A stretch of 64,000 nt of DNA, taken from the NCBI GenBank assembly GCA_014843695.1, contig CM026386.1, positions 89,275,943-89,339,942 on the forward strand, given 5' to 3'. Each line of letters opens with the position of its first letter. The first letter of the stretch is position 1. The stretch comes from Archivesica marissinica (lineage: Eukaryota > Mollusca > Bivalvia > Venerida > Vesicomyidae). Below are positions 33,087-45,425 of this stretch, one piece after another. The notes under the pieces are model-generated. The model saw nothing but the letters and a program-made list of their open reading frames with translations, made no database searches and was not told the DNA's origin. The position numbers and the translations under genes were made by a program.

Positions 33087-34079
33087 TACAATATATATCC
33101 ACTGTCTCACCATATCTAAATACATTTCTACAAGATATACACGCTATCACACCATATCTACATACATTACTACAAGATATTCACACTATCTCACCATATC
33201 TACGTACATTACTACAAGATATACACACTATCTCACTATATATACGCACATTACTACAAGATATACACGCTGTCTCACCAAATATACATACAATACTACA
33301 ATATATACACACTATATCACCATATCTGCATATATTACAAAAATATATATCCACTAGCTCACCATATCTACATACATTTCTACAAGATATACACACTATC
33401 TCACCATATATACATACATTGCTACTAAATATACACACTTTCTCACCAAATCTACATACATTACTACAAGATATATACACTATCTCACAATATTTACATA
33501 CATTACTACAAGATATACACACTATGGCACCATATCTACAAACATTGCTACAAGATCTACACACTATATCACCATATCTACATACATTCCTACAAGATAT
33601 ATCCACTATCTCACCATATCTACCTTCATTACCTACAGATCTACACACTATATCACAATATCTACGCTACTATTACTAAAGCTATACAAGCCTGTTCACC
33701 ATATAGAATACATTCCTACAAGAATATCCAACTAATATCACAGATTTACTAGATTACTACAATAACTACACACTGTGCTCACCAGATCTAAATAGCATTT
33801 CTACAAGATATACGCCCGCTATCTCCACCCATATCCCTAATAAATTAATACAAGATATACACACTATTCACATTCTACGATAACATTCTACAAGATATAT
33901 CCATATCTCACCATATTTAATACATTACTACATAATACGCGCTGTTCACCACATATCTACATACATTACTACAAGATATACACACTATCTCACCATATAT
34001 ACGCATACATTACTACAAGATATACACACTATCGCACCATATCTACATACATTACTACAATAACTACACACTGTCTCAC

Positions 34080-35640
34080 CATATCTACATACATTACTAC
34101 AAGATATACACACTATCTCACCATATATACGTACATTATTACAAGATATACACACTGTCTCACCATATATACATACATTACTACAATATATACACACTAT
34201 ATCACCATATCTACATATATTACAACAATATATATCCACTATCTCACCATAACTACATACATTTCTACAAGATATACACACTATCTCCCCATATATACGT
34301 ACATTGCTACTAAATATACACACTATCTCACCAAATCTACATACATTACTACAAGATATATCCACTATCACACAATATGTACGTACATTACTACAAGATA
34401 TACACAGTATCTCACCATATCTACATACATTACTACAAGAAATTATTCACTATATCACCATATATACGTTCATTACTACAAGATCTAAACACTATCGCAC
34501 CATATATACATTCATTACTACAAGATATACACACTATATCACCATATCTACATATATTACTACAAGATATACGCACTTTCGCACCATATCTACATAAATC
34601 CCGCATCTTCCAACACAAAACATGGATCTTACCATAACATTAGGTCGTCAGAACATGTATTACACCGTAGCGTTTCAGTTTTTGTATCTAACGTTTCAAT
34701 TTTTTGACAGTAACGTTTCAGTTTCTGACACGAGCGTTTCAGTTTTTGACACTAGCTTTTCAGAAACCAATTTTTTTATCAGATTAACTACACCAAAATG
34801 CGATTGTAGCTTCGCATATCGAAACGACGGAGACAAAAACTGAAATAACAATGACAAAAACTGAAACGCTCAAAAAAACCTGTGTCAGAAACCGAAACGC
34901 TAGTGTCAAAAACTGAAACGGACTCTATGGAGAATTACGTGTTAACGGGTAAAAACTGAAACGCTAGTGTCAAAAACTGAAACGCTCGTGTCAGAAACTG
35001 AAACGTTACTGTCAAAAAATTGAAACGTTAGATACAAAAACTGAAACGCTACGGTGTAATACATGTTCTGACGACCTAATGTTATGGTAAGATCCATGTT
35101 TTGTGTTGGAAGATGCGGGATTTATGTAGATATGGTGCGATAGTGCGTATATCTTGTAGTAATATATGTAGATATGGTGATATAGTGTGTATATCTTGTA
35201 GTAATGAATGTATATATGGTGCGATAGTGTTTAGATATTGTAGTAATGAACGTATATATGGTGATATAGTGAATAATTTCTTGTAGTAATGTATGTAGAT
35301 ATGGTGAGATACTGTGTATATCTTGTAGTAATGTACGTAAATATTGTGTGATAGTGGATATATCTTGTTGTAATGTATGTAGATTTGGTGAGATAGTGTG
35401 TATATTTAGTAGCAATGTACGTATATATGGGGAGATAGTGTGTATATATTGTAGAAATGTATGTAGTTATGGTTAGATGGTGGATATATATTGTAGTAAT
35501 GTATGTATATATGGTGAGACAGTGTGTATATCTTGTAATAATGTACGTATATATGGTGAGCTAGTGTGTATATCTTGTAGTAATGTACGTAGATATGGTG
35601 AGATAGTGTGTATATCTTGTAGTAATGTACGTAGATATGG
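34080..35640. repeat. Large palindrome centred near 34860
   Basis: Left and right arms are reverse complements at about 98-99 percent in the parts compared. Position 34621 pairs with 35098 and 34755 with 34964 with no indel, leaving a 208-bp spacer (34756-34963). Arms continue outward into the 42-bp array for at least about 660 bp, with one unit gained or lost. Confidence 0.9.
34660..35055. repeat. About 20-bp repeats in the palindrome core
   Basis: Variants of AAAAACTGAAACGCTAGTGTC occur many times, in one orientation on the right and inverted on the left of the centre. Confidence 0.8.
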
Positions 35641-38600
35641 TGAGACAGTGTGTAGTTATTGTATTAATGTACGTAAATATGGTGAGATAGTGGATATATC
35701 TTGTAGGAATGTACGTATATATGGTGATATAGTGTGTAGATCTTGTAGTAATGTACGTAAATATGGTGAGATAGTGGATATATCTTGTAGGAATGTACGT
35801 AGATATGGTGATATAGTGTGTAGATTTGTAGCAAGTTTGTAGATATGGTGACAGAGTGTGTATATCTTGTAGTAATGTACGTAAATATTGTGAGATAGTG
35901 GATATATCTTGTAGTAATGTATGTAGATTTGGTGAGATAGTGCGTATATTTAGTAGCAATGTACGTATATATGGTGAGATAGTGTTTATGTCTTGTAGAA
36001 ATGTACGTAGATATGGTGAGATAGTGGATATATATTGTTGTAATATATGCAGATATGTTGATATAGTGCGTATATATTGTAGTAATGTATGTAGATATGG
36101 TGAGACAGCGTGTATATCTTGTAGTAATGTGTGTATATATATATATATATTGAGATAGTGTGTATATCTTGTAGTAATGTACGTAGATATGGTGAGATAG
36201 TGCGTATATCTTGTAGAAATGTATGCAGATATGGTGAGACAGGGTGTAGTTATTGTAGTAATGTAAGTATATATGGTGCGATAGTGTATATATATATATT
36301 GTAGTAATGTATATCGATATGTGTATATCTTGTAGTAATGTACGTAGATATGGTGAGATAGTGTGTATATATTGTAGTAATGTATGTAAATATGTTGAGT
36401 TAGTGGATATATCTTACAGTAATGTATGTAGATATGGTGATATAGTGTGTAGATCTTGTAGTAATGAATGTAAATATGGTGAGATAGTGGATATATCTTG
36501 TAGGAATGTATGTAGATATGGTGATATAGTGTGTAGATCTTGTAGTAATGAATGTAGATATTGTGATATAGTGTGTAGATCTTGTAGCAATGTATGTAAA
36601 TATGGTGAGATAGTGTGTATATCTTGTAGAAATGTATGTAGATATGGTGAGATAGTGGATATATATTGTTGTGATATATGCAGATATGGTGATATAACGT
36701 GTATATATTGTAGTAATGTATTTAGATATGGTGAGACAGCGTGTATATCTTGTAGTAATGTACGTAGATTTAGTGAGATAGTGCTTATATCTTGTAGTAA
36801 TGTACGTAGATATGATGAGATAGTGCGTATATCTTGCAATAATGAATGTAGATATGATGAGATAGTGCGTTTATCTTGTAGAAATGTATGCAGATATGGT
36901 GAGACAGCGTGTAGTTATTGTAGTAATATATGTTAATATGGTGAGGTAGTGGATATATCTTGTAGGAATGTATGTAGATATGGTGATATAGTGTGTATAT
37001 CTTGTAGTAATGAATGTAGATATGGTGAGATAGTGTGTAAATTTAGTAGCAATGTATGTATATATGGTGAGATAGTGGATATATCGTGTAGGAATGTATG
37101 TAGATATGGTGATATAGCGTGTAGATCTTGTATTAATGTATGTAAATATGGTGAGATAGTGGATATATCTTGTAGGAATGTACGTAGATATGGTGATATG
37201 GTGTGTAGATCTTGTAGTAATGAATGTATATATGGTGAAATAGTATGTAGATCTTGTAGTAATGAATGTATATATGGTGAAATAGTGTGTAGATCTTGTA
37301 GTAATGAATGTAGATATGGTGAGATAGTGGATATATATTGTTGTAATATACGTAGATATGGTGAGAGATAGTGTGTATATATTGTATTAATGTATGTAGA
37401 TATGGTGAAATAGTGTGTAGATCTTGTAGGAATGTATGTAGATATGATGAAATAGTGTGGAGATCTTGTAGTAATGTATGTAGATATGGTGAGACAGCGT
37501 GTATATCTTGTAGTAATGAACGTAGATATGGTGAAATAGTGTGTAGATCTTGTAGTAATGAATGTAGATATGGTAAGATAGTGTGTATATCTTGTAGTAA
37601 TGTATGTAAATATGGTGAGATAGTCGATATATCTTGTAGTAATGTATGTAGATATGGTGAGACAGTGTGTATTTATTGTAGTAATGTATGTAAATATGGT
37701 GAGTTAGTGGATATATCTTGTAGGAATGTATGTAGATATGGTGATATAGTGTGTAGATCTTGTAGTAATTTATGTAGATATGGTGAGACAGCGTGTAGTT
37801 ATTGTAGTAATGTATGTAAATATGGTGAAAATCTTGTAGTAATGAATGTAAATATGGTGAGATAGTGGATATATCTTGTAGGAATGTATGTAGATATGGT
37901 GATATAGTGTGTAGATCTTGTAGTAATTTATGTAGATATGGTGAGACAGCGTGTAGTTATTGTAGTAATGTATGTAAATATGGTGAAATAGTGTGTAGAT
38001 CTTGTAGTAATGAATGTAGATATGGTGAGATAGTGCGTATATATTGTAGTAATGTACATAGATATGGTGAGATAGTGTGTATATCTTGTAGTAATTTATG
38101 TAGATATGGTGAGACAGCGCGTAGTTATTGTAGTAATGTATGTAAATATGGTGAGATAGTGGATATATCTTGTAGGAATGTACGTAGATATGGTGATATA
38201 GTGTGTTGATCTTGTAGTAATGAATGTAGATATGGTGAGATAGTGGGTATATCTTGTAGTAATGTATGTAAATATTGTGAGATAGTGGATATATCTTGTA
38301 GTAATGTATGTAGATTTGGTGAGAAAGTGTGTATATTTAGTAGCAATGTATGTATATATGGTGAGATAGTGTGTATATCTTGTAGAAATGTATGTAGATA
38401 TGGTGAGCTAGTGGATATATATTGTTGTAATATATGCAGATATGGTGATATAGTGTGTATATATTGTAGTAATGTATGTAGATTTGGTGAGACAGCGTGT
38501 ATATCTTGTAGTAATGTGCGTATATATAGTGAGATAGTGTGTATATCTTGTAGTAATGTACGTAGATATGGTGAGATAGTGTGAATATCTTGTAGTAATG

Positions 38601-39222
38601 TATGTAGATATGGTGAGATAGCGCGTATATCTTGTAGAAATGTATTTAGATATGGTGAGACAGTGTGTAGTTATTGTAGTAATGTATGTAAATATGGTGA
38701 GATAGTGGATATATCTTGTAGGAATGTATGTAGATATGGTGAGACAGCGTGTATATCTTGTAGTAATGTACGTATATATGGTGAGATAGTGTGTATATCT
38801 TGTAGAAATGAATGTAGATATGGTGAGATAGTGGATATATCTTGTAGGAATGTATGTAGATATGGTGATATAGTGTGTAGATCTTGTAGCAATGTTTGTA
38901 GATATGGTGCCATAGTGTGTATATCTTGTAGTAATGTATGTAAATATTGTGAGATAGTGGATATATCTTGTAGTAATGTATGTAGATTTGGTGAGAAAGT
39001 GTGTATATTTAGTAGCAATGTATGTATATATATGGTGAGATAGTGTGTATATCTTGTAGAAATGTATGTAGATATGGTGAGCTAGTGGATATATATTGTT
39101 GTAATATATGCAGATATGGTGATATAGTGTGTATATATTGTAGTAATGTATGTATATTTGGTGAGATAGTGGATATATCTTGTAGGAATGTATGTAGATA
39201 TGGTGAGACAGCGTGTATAAAT

Positions 39223-39425
39223 ACCGGTTCTAACTAGTTTTCTATTTATAGTAACGTAGGTAATTGTTATTTATAGCAATACGCTCTCCTCGGATAAATA
39301 AAAATAGCAATACCGGATCTAACTAGTTTTCTATTTATAGTAACGTATATCATTGTTATTTATAGCAATACGTTCTGATCGGATGAATATAAATAGCCCG
39401 TTCCAACTATTTTTCTATTTATAGC
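39223..39425. repeat. Direct repeats of about 87 bp flanking the CpG-rich block
   Basis: CTAACTAGTTTTCTATTTAT followed by AGTAACGTA and TTGTTATTTATAGCAATACG occurs twice, with a third partial copy (CCAACTATTTTTCTATTTAT). A similar CCGTTCTAATCGGACTATATTTAT stretch is at 42412-42470. Confidence 0.7.
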
Positions 39426-41349
39426 ACCTTAGTTCATTTATAGGATAGGTCTATACGTGACTGTACATGATTTCGTGACGCCAACGACTGACTGATGCAA
39501 TATGCCGGAAACGGTCAGCGACTTAAGTATCGGATGCCAAAGTGTAAGGATATTTAGGCACTTATACGTATTATATAATATCAACATCTTAAGATCGAAA
39601 TGAAGATAATAAATATAATCGGTATAACGAGAATGTGTAGAGGGAGTGTGTACGGACATTAGCTACGTAATTAGAATTAATGGTAGGTACGGACAGAAAT
39701 GGCACACCCCGAGTCGAATGGACCGTTAATAAGCGAGATAGTGTTTTCCCGCCATTTTTATCCTCCATTTTGAAAATCGTAGGCTCGGAACGTATAATCG
39801 TTTATCGAAACCCCCCGGATAGCTAGGTCCTATGATAAAGCTTATATAGCGAATTTATATCGGTATTTCCGGTTTTTCGGATCACTACTTCCGGTATGAG
39901 GTCGGACCATTAATTGAGTCGCGGATTCGTCATTGTCTCTTCCGAGATCTTTCCGACGATACCAAACAAGGCCAGTTTCCTCGAAAGTTCATTTTTCTTC
40001 AAACTTAGTCATGATTAAAGGGAGATAATCAGTATTATAGATATATCGACTAATGATAGATCAAAATGAAGGGTAGCGTCGGACTCGTGACGTCGATACG
40101 CGTATATTAGAACTAACTTATAGTTACGTTTAAATATTTTTTATTATTTTCATAAATGGGACTTTAAGAATATATCAAATCTTTAAACCGCTATTTCTCG
40201 AAAAGTACTGGTCGTATAAATAAATGAAAGATATGGTCGTGTTGGTCTCGCCGAGCTACGTCGATTTATACAGATGTCGACGCTCTAACGCAGAGTAGAA
40301 CAATTGATGACTTTGTAGGCCGAGTCTTTTAACTCCGTTATAAACAGCGTACGCGACTCTACCCCTATATCTAATAATCGAATTATGGATATCCTTATAA
40401 ATACTGATGTGCAGGCCCGGGCCTAATGGCAGCTACGCGCCTGTATGCTTCTTGAATTGGAGCGTATCCTGCAACAAAAATGAATTAACGACTACACTTT
40501 TAGAGGCGTCACCCCTATTAACAAGGGGGTTGATGATAAATAAATAAGGAAGGCTAACAGATGAGCATATTGGAAAGCAACATTTTCCTGTAGCGACCAC
40601 ACAGGTGTCACACCAGTCTGGACGTATACATTCATAAGCCATGTTCGAACCTTAATCTCCGAGCGACGTCGTCTATCAAATAAAGCATGTATTACCATAA
40701 AATAGGCTTCGCGTGAAACTGATAGGCGTATTATGATAACAACATTGACACATACGCATGTTCTCTACAACTGTAATAAAGGATGCGCGATGTAACACCG
40801 ATCACGTGATCAGCATTGGGGATGTAAATAGTTTATACAAATTAATGTTAGCACGATAGCGAAACGAGTATTTGACATTTAACATTTGTTAATTACATTT
40901 ACGGATTTCCGCGTCGATTTGTAGTAATTCGAAATTAATTACCTTTAGATTGTAAGGTGCATTTGGGACATATTTAACGACGCGAGCTATTTAGAATTAC
41001 CTGTATGAATGTGTCAGTCTGGCTCCATGCTGTTTTCACTTTGTCTGGCATTCCTCCGTATGGCGAATAATCGTCATAGATCGTACTCATACGCGGCGCT
41101 ACCCTATATCTAATAGAATTATGGATATCCGTATAAATACTAAAGAAATAGCGAAACGTCGCCCCATATTGACTCTGTTTTTAGATTGATTTGAGTACCG
41201 CTGTAGGACTGCATACATCATTTACTTACATGTACATCTTATAATTCGAACATAATGAGCCATATGCACGCTATTACATATCTGTCATGAAAACATCAAA
41301 GCCGTTATTTCGGAGGACAGTGCACGAGGCAGAAGATGCTCCACCGACA

Positions 41350-41456
41350 GACAGACCGCCGGATGGACGGACGTACGGACAGCCAGTCAGCCAGATAGAC
41401 AGACGGACGGACAGACAGACAGACAGACGGACGGACGGACGGATAGGCGGACAGAC
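41350..41456. repeat. (GACA/GACG)n microsatellite-like tract
   Basis: Mixed GACAGACA and GACGGACG tetramers and related imperfect units. Confidence 0.9.
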
Positions 41457-42534
41457 ATCAAATCTTGAAATAGCGCTATACATGTTTCTAAAAATACCTG
41501 ATTCGTCTGGCTAGAGCCAAAATAATCACTGATATTTCAGCAGCAGATATATTGGGAATAAAATATTTTGATTCGGTGTACTCTTAACTTGCAAGAACTT
41601 AATATTTTATGAACGCGTGGAATATTTTAGTGAACCTGGGGCTGTAATTAATATACAAATGTATGTTAGCTCAATCGCTCGGATGACCTACTGATTAAGT
41701 TATGTACGCACTCCGGGCTTATCAGTTAATGCGATATGTGGTAGCTTAGAGAAATGTTATTGGTCATACCTTTAGCTTTTAAAGGCCGGCATTGGCAAGC
41801 TAGGTATGCAAACGTATTAATTACTTCGATGTCATTTTGTGTACCTACTGCGCTGGTGATTTTTCTCGCATTTCTCAGATAAGGTTATTTAGGGTCAACA
41901 GAGAAACATGTGAGCAGACAGGATATCCCATTCATTCCGATGTATTGAGCAGACAAGATAGTATGCGTCATACTAACCGATATGATTTATTCGGAGATAT
42001 ACGCGTTATTTATATGACTAACCTCTATTGCCACCAGACATACGTTCGCGCAGACGGGTTTTATAATTTGAACATTTATATTAATCGTTCCATCCCGCGT
42101 CTCATATAGAATGGATAATATTATTTTATTACAAAATTGCTAGATCGCGAAACAAGTTGTTACGACTTATCGCTCTGTATATCTCATTCCTGATGGAATC
42201 CATCGCCCTCTAAAACGTACATTACGGATTATTAATAATTTATCGCGTTTTTATGGAAGTATACGTAACGATATATATTATTCATTTTCGTACATAGGTT
42301 AAGTTTGTAATTAGGATTTCTTACTCGATAAAAACGTACGCCTAGCTTGAATAATATAATGAACTTACCCGTATATTCGTTGAAGCTCGTGAAGCTGCTT
42401 GAGTACTAAGACCGTTCTAATCGGACTATATTTATATAGAAGCGTTCGTAATAGTTATTTATGGATCGGTTCGTAGTCTATATTTATGGAATGGTACGAG
42501 ATCGATATTTATAAAGCTATTACCAATAGGCTAT

Positions 42535-42755
42535 ATAGTGACGCGTATACCAAACAAGCAAAGGGCTCGGTAGTTGAGCGCTACGTCATCAATAGTGACG
42601 CGTATACCAAAAAAAGCAAAGAGGTCGGTAGTGGTGGTGGTGACATATACACAACAAGTAAAGAGATCGGTAGTTGCGCGATATATCATCAATAGGCTCT
42701 ATAGTGATGACGTATACACAACAAGTGATGACGTATACACAACAAGTAAAGAGAC
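42535..42755. repeat. Imperfect tandem repeat, about 60 bp
   Basis: TAGTGACGCGTATACCAAA and CAAAG(G/A)GxTCGGTAGT words recur three times, then decay into GATGACGTATACACAACAAG duplicates. Confidence 0.7.
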
Positions 42756-43067
42756 GCATGTACTACTTCTATGGATACTTCGTTGATTCACATTTTTCCA
42801 GAGTTCTAGCTCCAGAGCTCTATATTTATGCATTGGCAGTTGATAAATGATGTATGAATTATGCATGATTTACTACCCATGTGTCCACATGTTGAGATAT
42901 TAAATCCACGGCAGAGTGGCATACATTCAAATGCATCTCAATATGTGTACTGTGAGCATGTATAAATACTACAATATAAAAGTAAACTTCACAAAATAAC
43001 GCTAATTGTTTAGCATTCCCATTTTGCCTCAACCCTTTCCTCAAGAGTTGTGTTAAATACTCCATTG

Positions 43068-43310
43068 TAGGCCGAGTGGCCGAGTGGTAAGGTTGTCCAC
43101 TTCAAATCGCACTCCTTCATCCCGCCGTTATAGGTAGGAATTCCACTCGAACTATATCATGTGAGGTAGGTATCCAGCTGCCTTGCTGAAGGACTACCGG
43201 GTGTCCGTCCGTGCCTGCAATACTTCTCGTAGAGGCATCATGTCCCTCCACACGTAATGGGTGGAGAGTAGCTATACATATAGCAGTTTAGGCAGCTGTT
43301 GGTGCCATAT
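43068..43310 (+). mobile_element. tRNA-derived SINE (family D)
   Basis: GGCCGAGTGGCCGAGTGGTA resembles an A box with D arm of a tRNA-Ser/Leu-like head; the B box is decayed. The body includes GGACTACCGGGTGTCCGTCC. It is absent from the equivalent place in the left duplicate copy, so it inserted after the duplication. Confidence 0.6.
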
Positions 43311-43740
43311 TTTAAAATCATGTTGGTGTAGTGATAAAATAACTACTTTTCTCAAACCTTATGAAATAATGATACCTCCATTGTTTAAATATATCAGGAA
43401 ATGTGCAGATATTTAGAATGTTCTTACACCAATATGCTAATTCCTTAGTATTACAAAATAGTATGATAGCTTTGAAGCATACAAACACAACACTGTGTGC
43501 TAAATGAAATGTCCATGCAATTGAATGATATGTATATAAAAGCACAATGTTATTATTGTACAGTTTGTGCATTCAGCATATTTTAATCTGAAGTTACAGT
43601 AAACTCTCATATTTATTTCTGATAATATTTCCTTATTATCTTATTACACAATAATCTGCCAATCTTGGATGATTGATATCCAACATATTTCTAAAATATA
43701 ACTTTATATTAAAAGACTTGACATGCTGCAATATACTTAC

Positions 43741-44043
43741 ACATTACACTGATTGACACGGTAGCTGTAGACGACTTTGTTTCACTGCCTCCTACTGCAG
43801 TTGTTTGTACCATCGTATTTGTTGCGGTACACGTCCCTGTCTTGTCTATCTGGATGGACGGTAAAGTCAGTAGGCGTCCGATTGACGACTGGTCACCTTG
43901 CTTCCACGTGTAGGTAGGATCTGGCTGCCCAGCAGTGGTACAGGCAATCACTACATTATCTCCTCTAACAACATCTACTGGCCCAGAAGTAATTGCTTGT
44001 CCGCTTGTACTGTTGTAGTTTAATGTTATAGCAGTAGGAGGAA
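43741..44043 (-). CDS. Ig domain 5 exon (copy of Ig6)
   Basis: The 303-bp phase 1-1 exon is an almost exact copy of Ig6. The domain runs PPTAITLNYSN, VVIACTTAGQPDPTYTWKQG with first Cys and Trp, then DKTGTCTATNTM with the second Cys. The usual Tyr two residues before the second Cys is replaced (TGTC rather than YxC). Within the part I compared, the protein differs from Ig6 by a Thr/Ser change after IACT and by a few changes in the first strand. Introns on the acceptor side and the following 34-bp minisatellite are copied as well. It may be a real tandem exon duplication or, less likely, an unmerged second haplotype joined across the scaffold gap. Confidence 0.8.
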
Positions 44044-44382
44044 CTAAAGAATAGAGGCATGCATTTAGTTAAGTATAGCAGAACATAGATCAATAATATG
44101 GAGCACATTCTATTCCATGCAACAAATGTGAACATTCGAGAGTAAGGAAATTGTCTAGAGCACTCTGATGAATATATAATTCCAATGTGCAGTTTTCACT
44201 TATAGTCCAATCTTTCGATTGCATTTGGTTTGTATATATGTTGAGGGCCTAATGGTAGGGTAACTTTTGTTAAATTAGTTATCTCGTAAACAAAGTTTAT
44301 ATTATAATAATCGCGACTTAGAGATAACATTATTTGATACACGCATTATCAAATATATAGTACGATATAATAATAATAGTAA

Positions 44383-45425
44383 TACATATATGAGCCATTA
44401 TTACATTTAATGACAATAAATATATGAGCCATTATTACATTTAATGACAATAAATATATGAGCCATTATTGCATTTAATGACAATAAATATATGAGCTAT
44501 TATTGCATTTAATGACAATAAATATATGAGCCATTATTACATTTAATGACAATAAATATATGAGCCATTATTACATTTAATGACAATAAATATATGAGCC
44601 ATTATTGCATTTAATGACAATAAATATATGAGCCATTATTACATTTAATGACAATAAATATATGAGCCATTATTACATTTAATGACAATAAATATATGAG
44701 CCATTATTACATTTAATGACAATAAATATATGAGCCATTATTACATTTAATGACAATAAATATATGAGCCATTATTACATTTAATGACAATAAATATATG
44801 AGCCATTATTACATTTAATGACAATAAATATATGAGCCATTATTACATTTAATGACAATAAATATATGAGCCATTATTACATTTAATGACAATAAATATA
44901 TGAGCCATTATTACATTTAATGACAATAAATATATGAGCCATTATTACATTTAATGACAATAAATATATGAGCCATTATTACATTTAATGACAATAAATA
45001 TATGAGCCATTATTACATTTAATGACAATAAATATATGAGCCATTATTACATTTAATGACAATAAATATATGAGCCATTATTACATTTAATGACAATAAA
45101 TATATGAGCCATTATTACATTTAATGACAATAAATATATGAGTCCATTATTACATTTAATGACAATAAATATTGAGCCATTATTACATGTAATGACAATA
45201 AATATATGAGCCATTATTACATAATGACAAAAAATATATGAGCCGTTATTACATTGAATGAAAATAAATATATGAGCATTATTAATTTAATGAAAATTTA
45301 TATGAGCCATTATTAATTTAATGACAATAAATTATGAGCATATACATTTAATGACAATAAATATATGAGATTATTACATTAAGACAATACATATATGAGC
45401 CTATTACATTAATGACAAAAATATT
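44383..45425. repeat. 34-bp minisatellite, about 31 copies (right array)
   Basis: Same unit as 30783-32086. The final 280 bp (45145-45425) contain frequent one-base indels unlike the clean units before. Confidence 0.95.

Larger units (their letters stand above)
33087..39222. repeat. 42-bp minisatellite array, two inverted halves
   Basis: The unit GATATGGTGAGATAGTGTGT plus ATATCTTGTAGTAATGTATGTA runs on the plus strand from about 35110 to 39222 (about 98 copies) and in the opposite direction from 33087 to about 34610 (about 36 copies). Units vary in TATATC/TAGATC and GTATGT/GTACGT. The 42-bp length keeps frames open on both strands (CISCSNVCRYGEIV and LLQDIHTISPYLHT repeats). With no splice or start context these are taken as non-coding. 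The stretch 33680-33960 is full of indels and looks like low-quality consensus. Confidence 0.93.
39430..42800. other. CpG-rich, gene-free block
   Basis: I count 21 CpG in 39721-39960 against none in 43321-43560. No convincing reading frame, transposase or RNA gene is seen; the longest open stretch (41837-42109) has no recognisable similarity. A roughly 45-bp word (ATCTAATA..GAATTATGGATATCC..) is present twice, at 40370 and 41105. The block starts where the 42-bp array ends and stops where the duplicated Ig5 segment begins. Confidence 0.7.
42880..45425 (-). repeat. Segmental duplication, right copy (contains Ig5)
   Basis: Counterpart of 29340-32086, about 13.5 kb away. It has gained a SINE at 43068-43310 that the left copy lacks. 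Confidence 0.8.

Noticed and set aside
32046..33357. Long reading frames across the gap
   Set aside because: They consist of N positions translated as unknown residues.
35477..39237. Cys-rich repetitive proteins (CISCSNVCRYGEIV units) resembling toxin- or antifreeze-like repeats
   Set aside because: The frame is a by-product of the 42-bp unit, breaks at unit indels, and has no signal peptide or flanking exon.
41837..42109. 90-codon reading frame in the CpG-rich block as a gene
   Set aside because: No similarity, no splice context and ordinary length for chance in a less AT-rich stretch.
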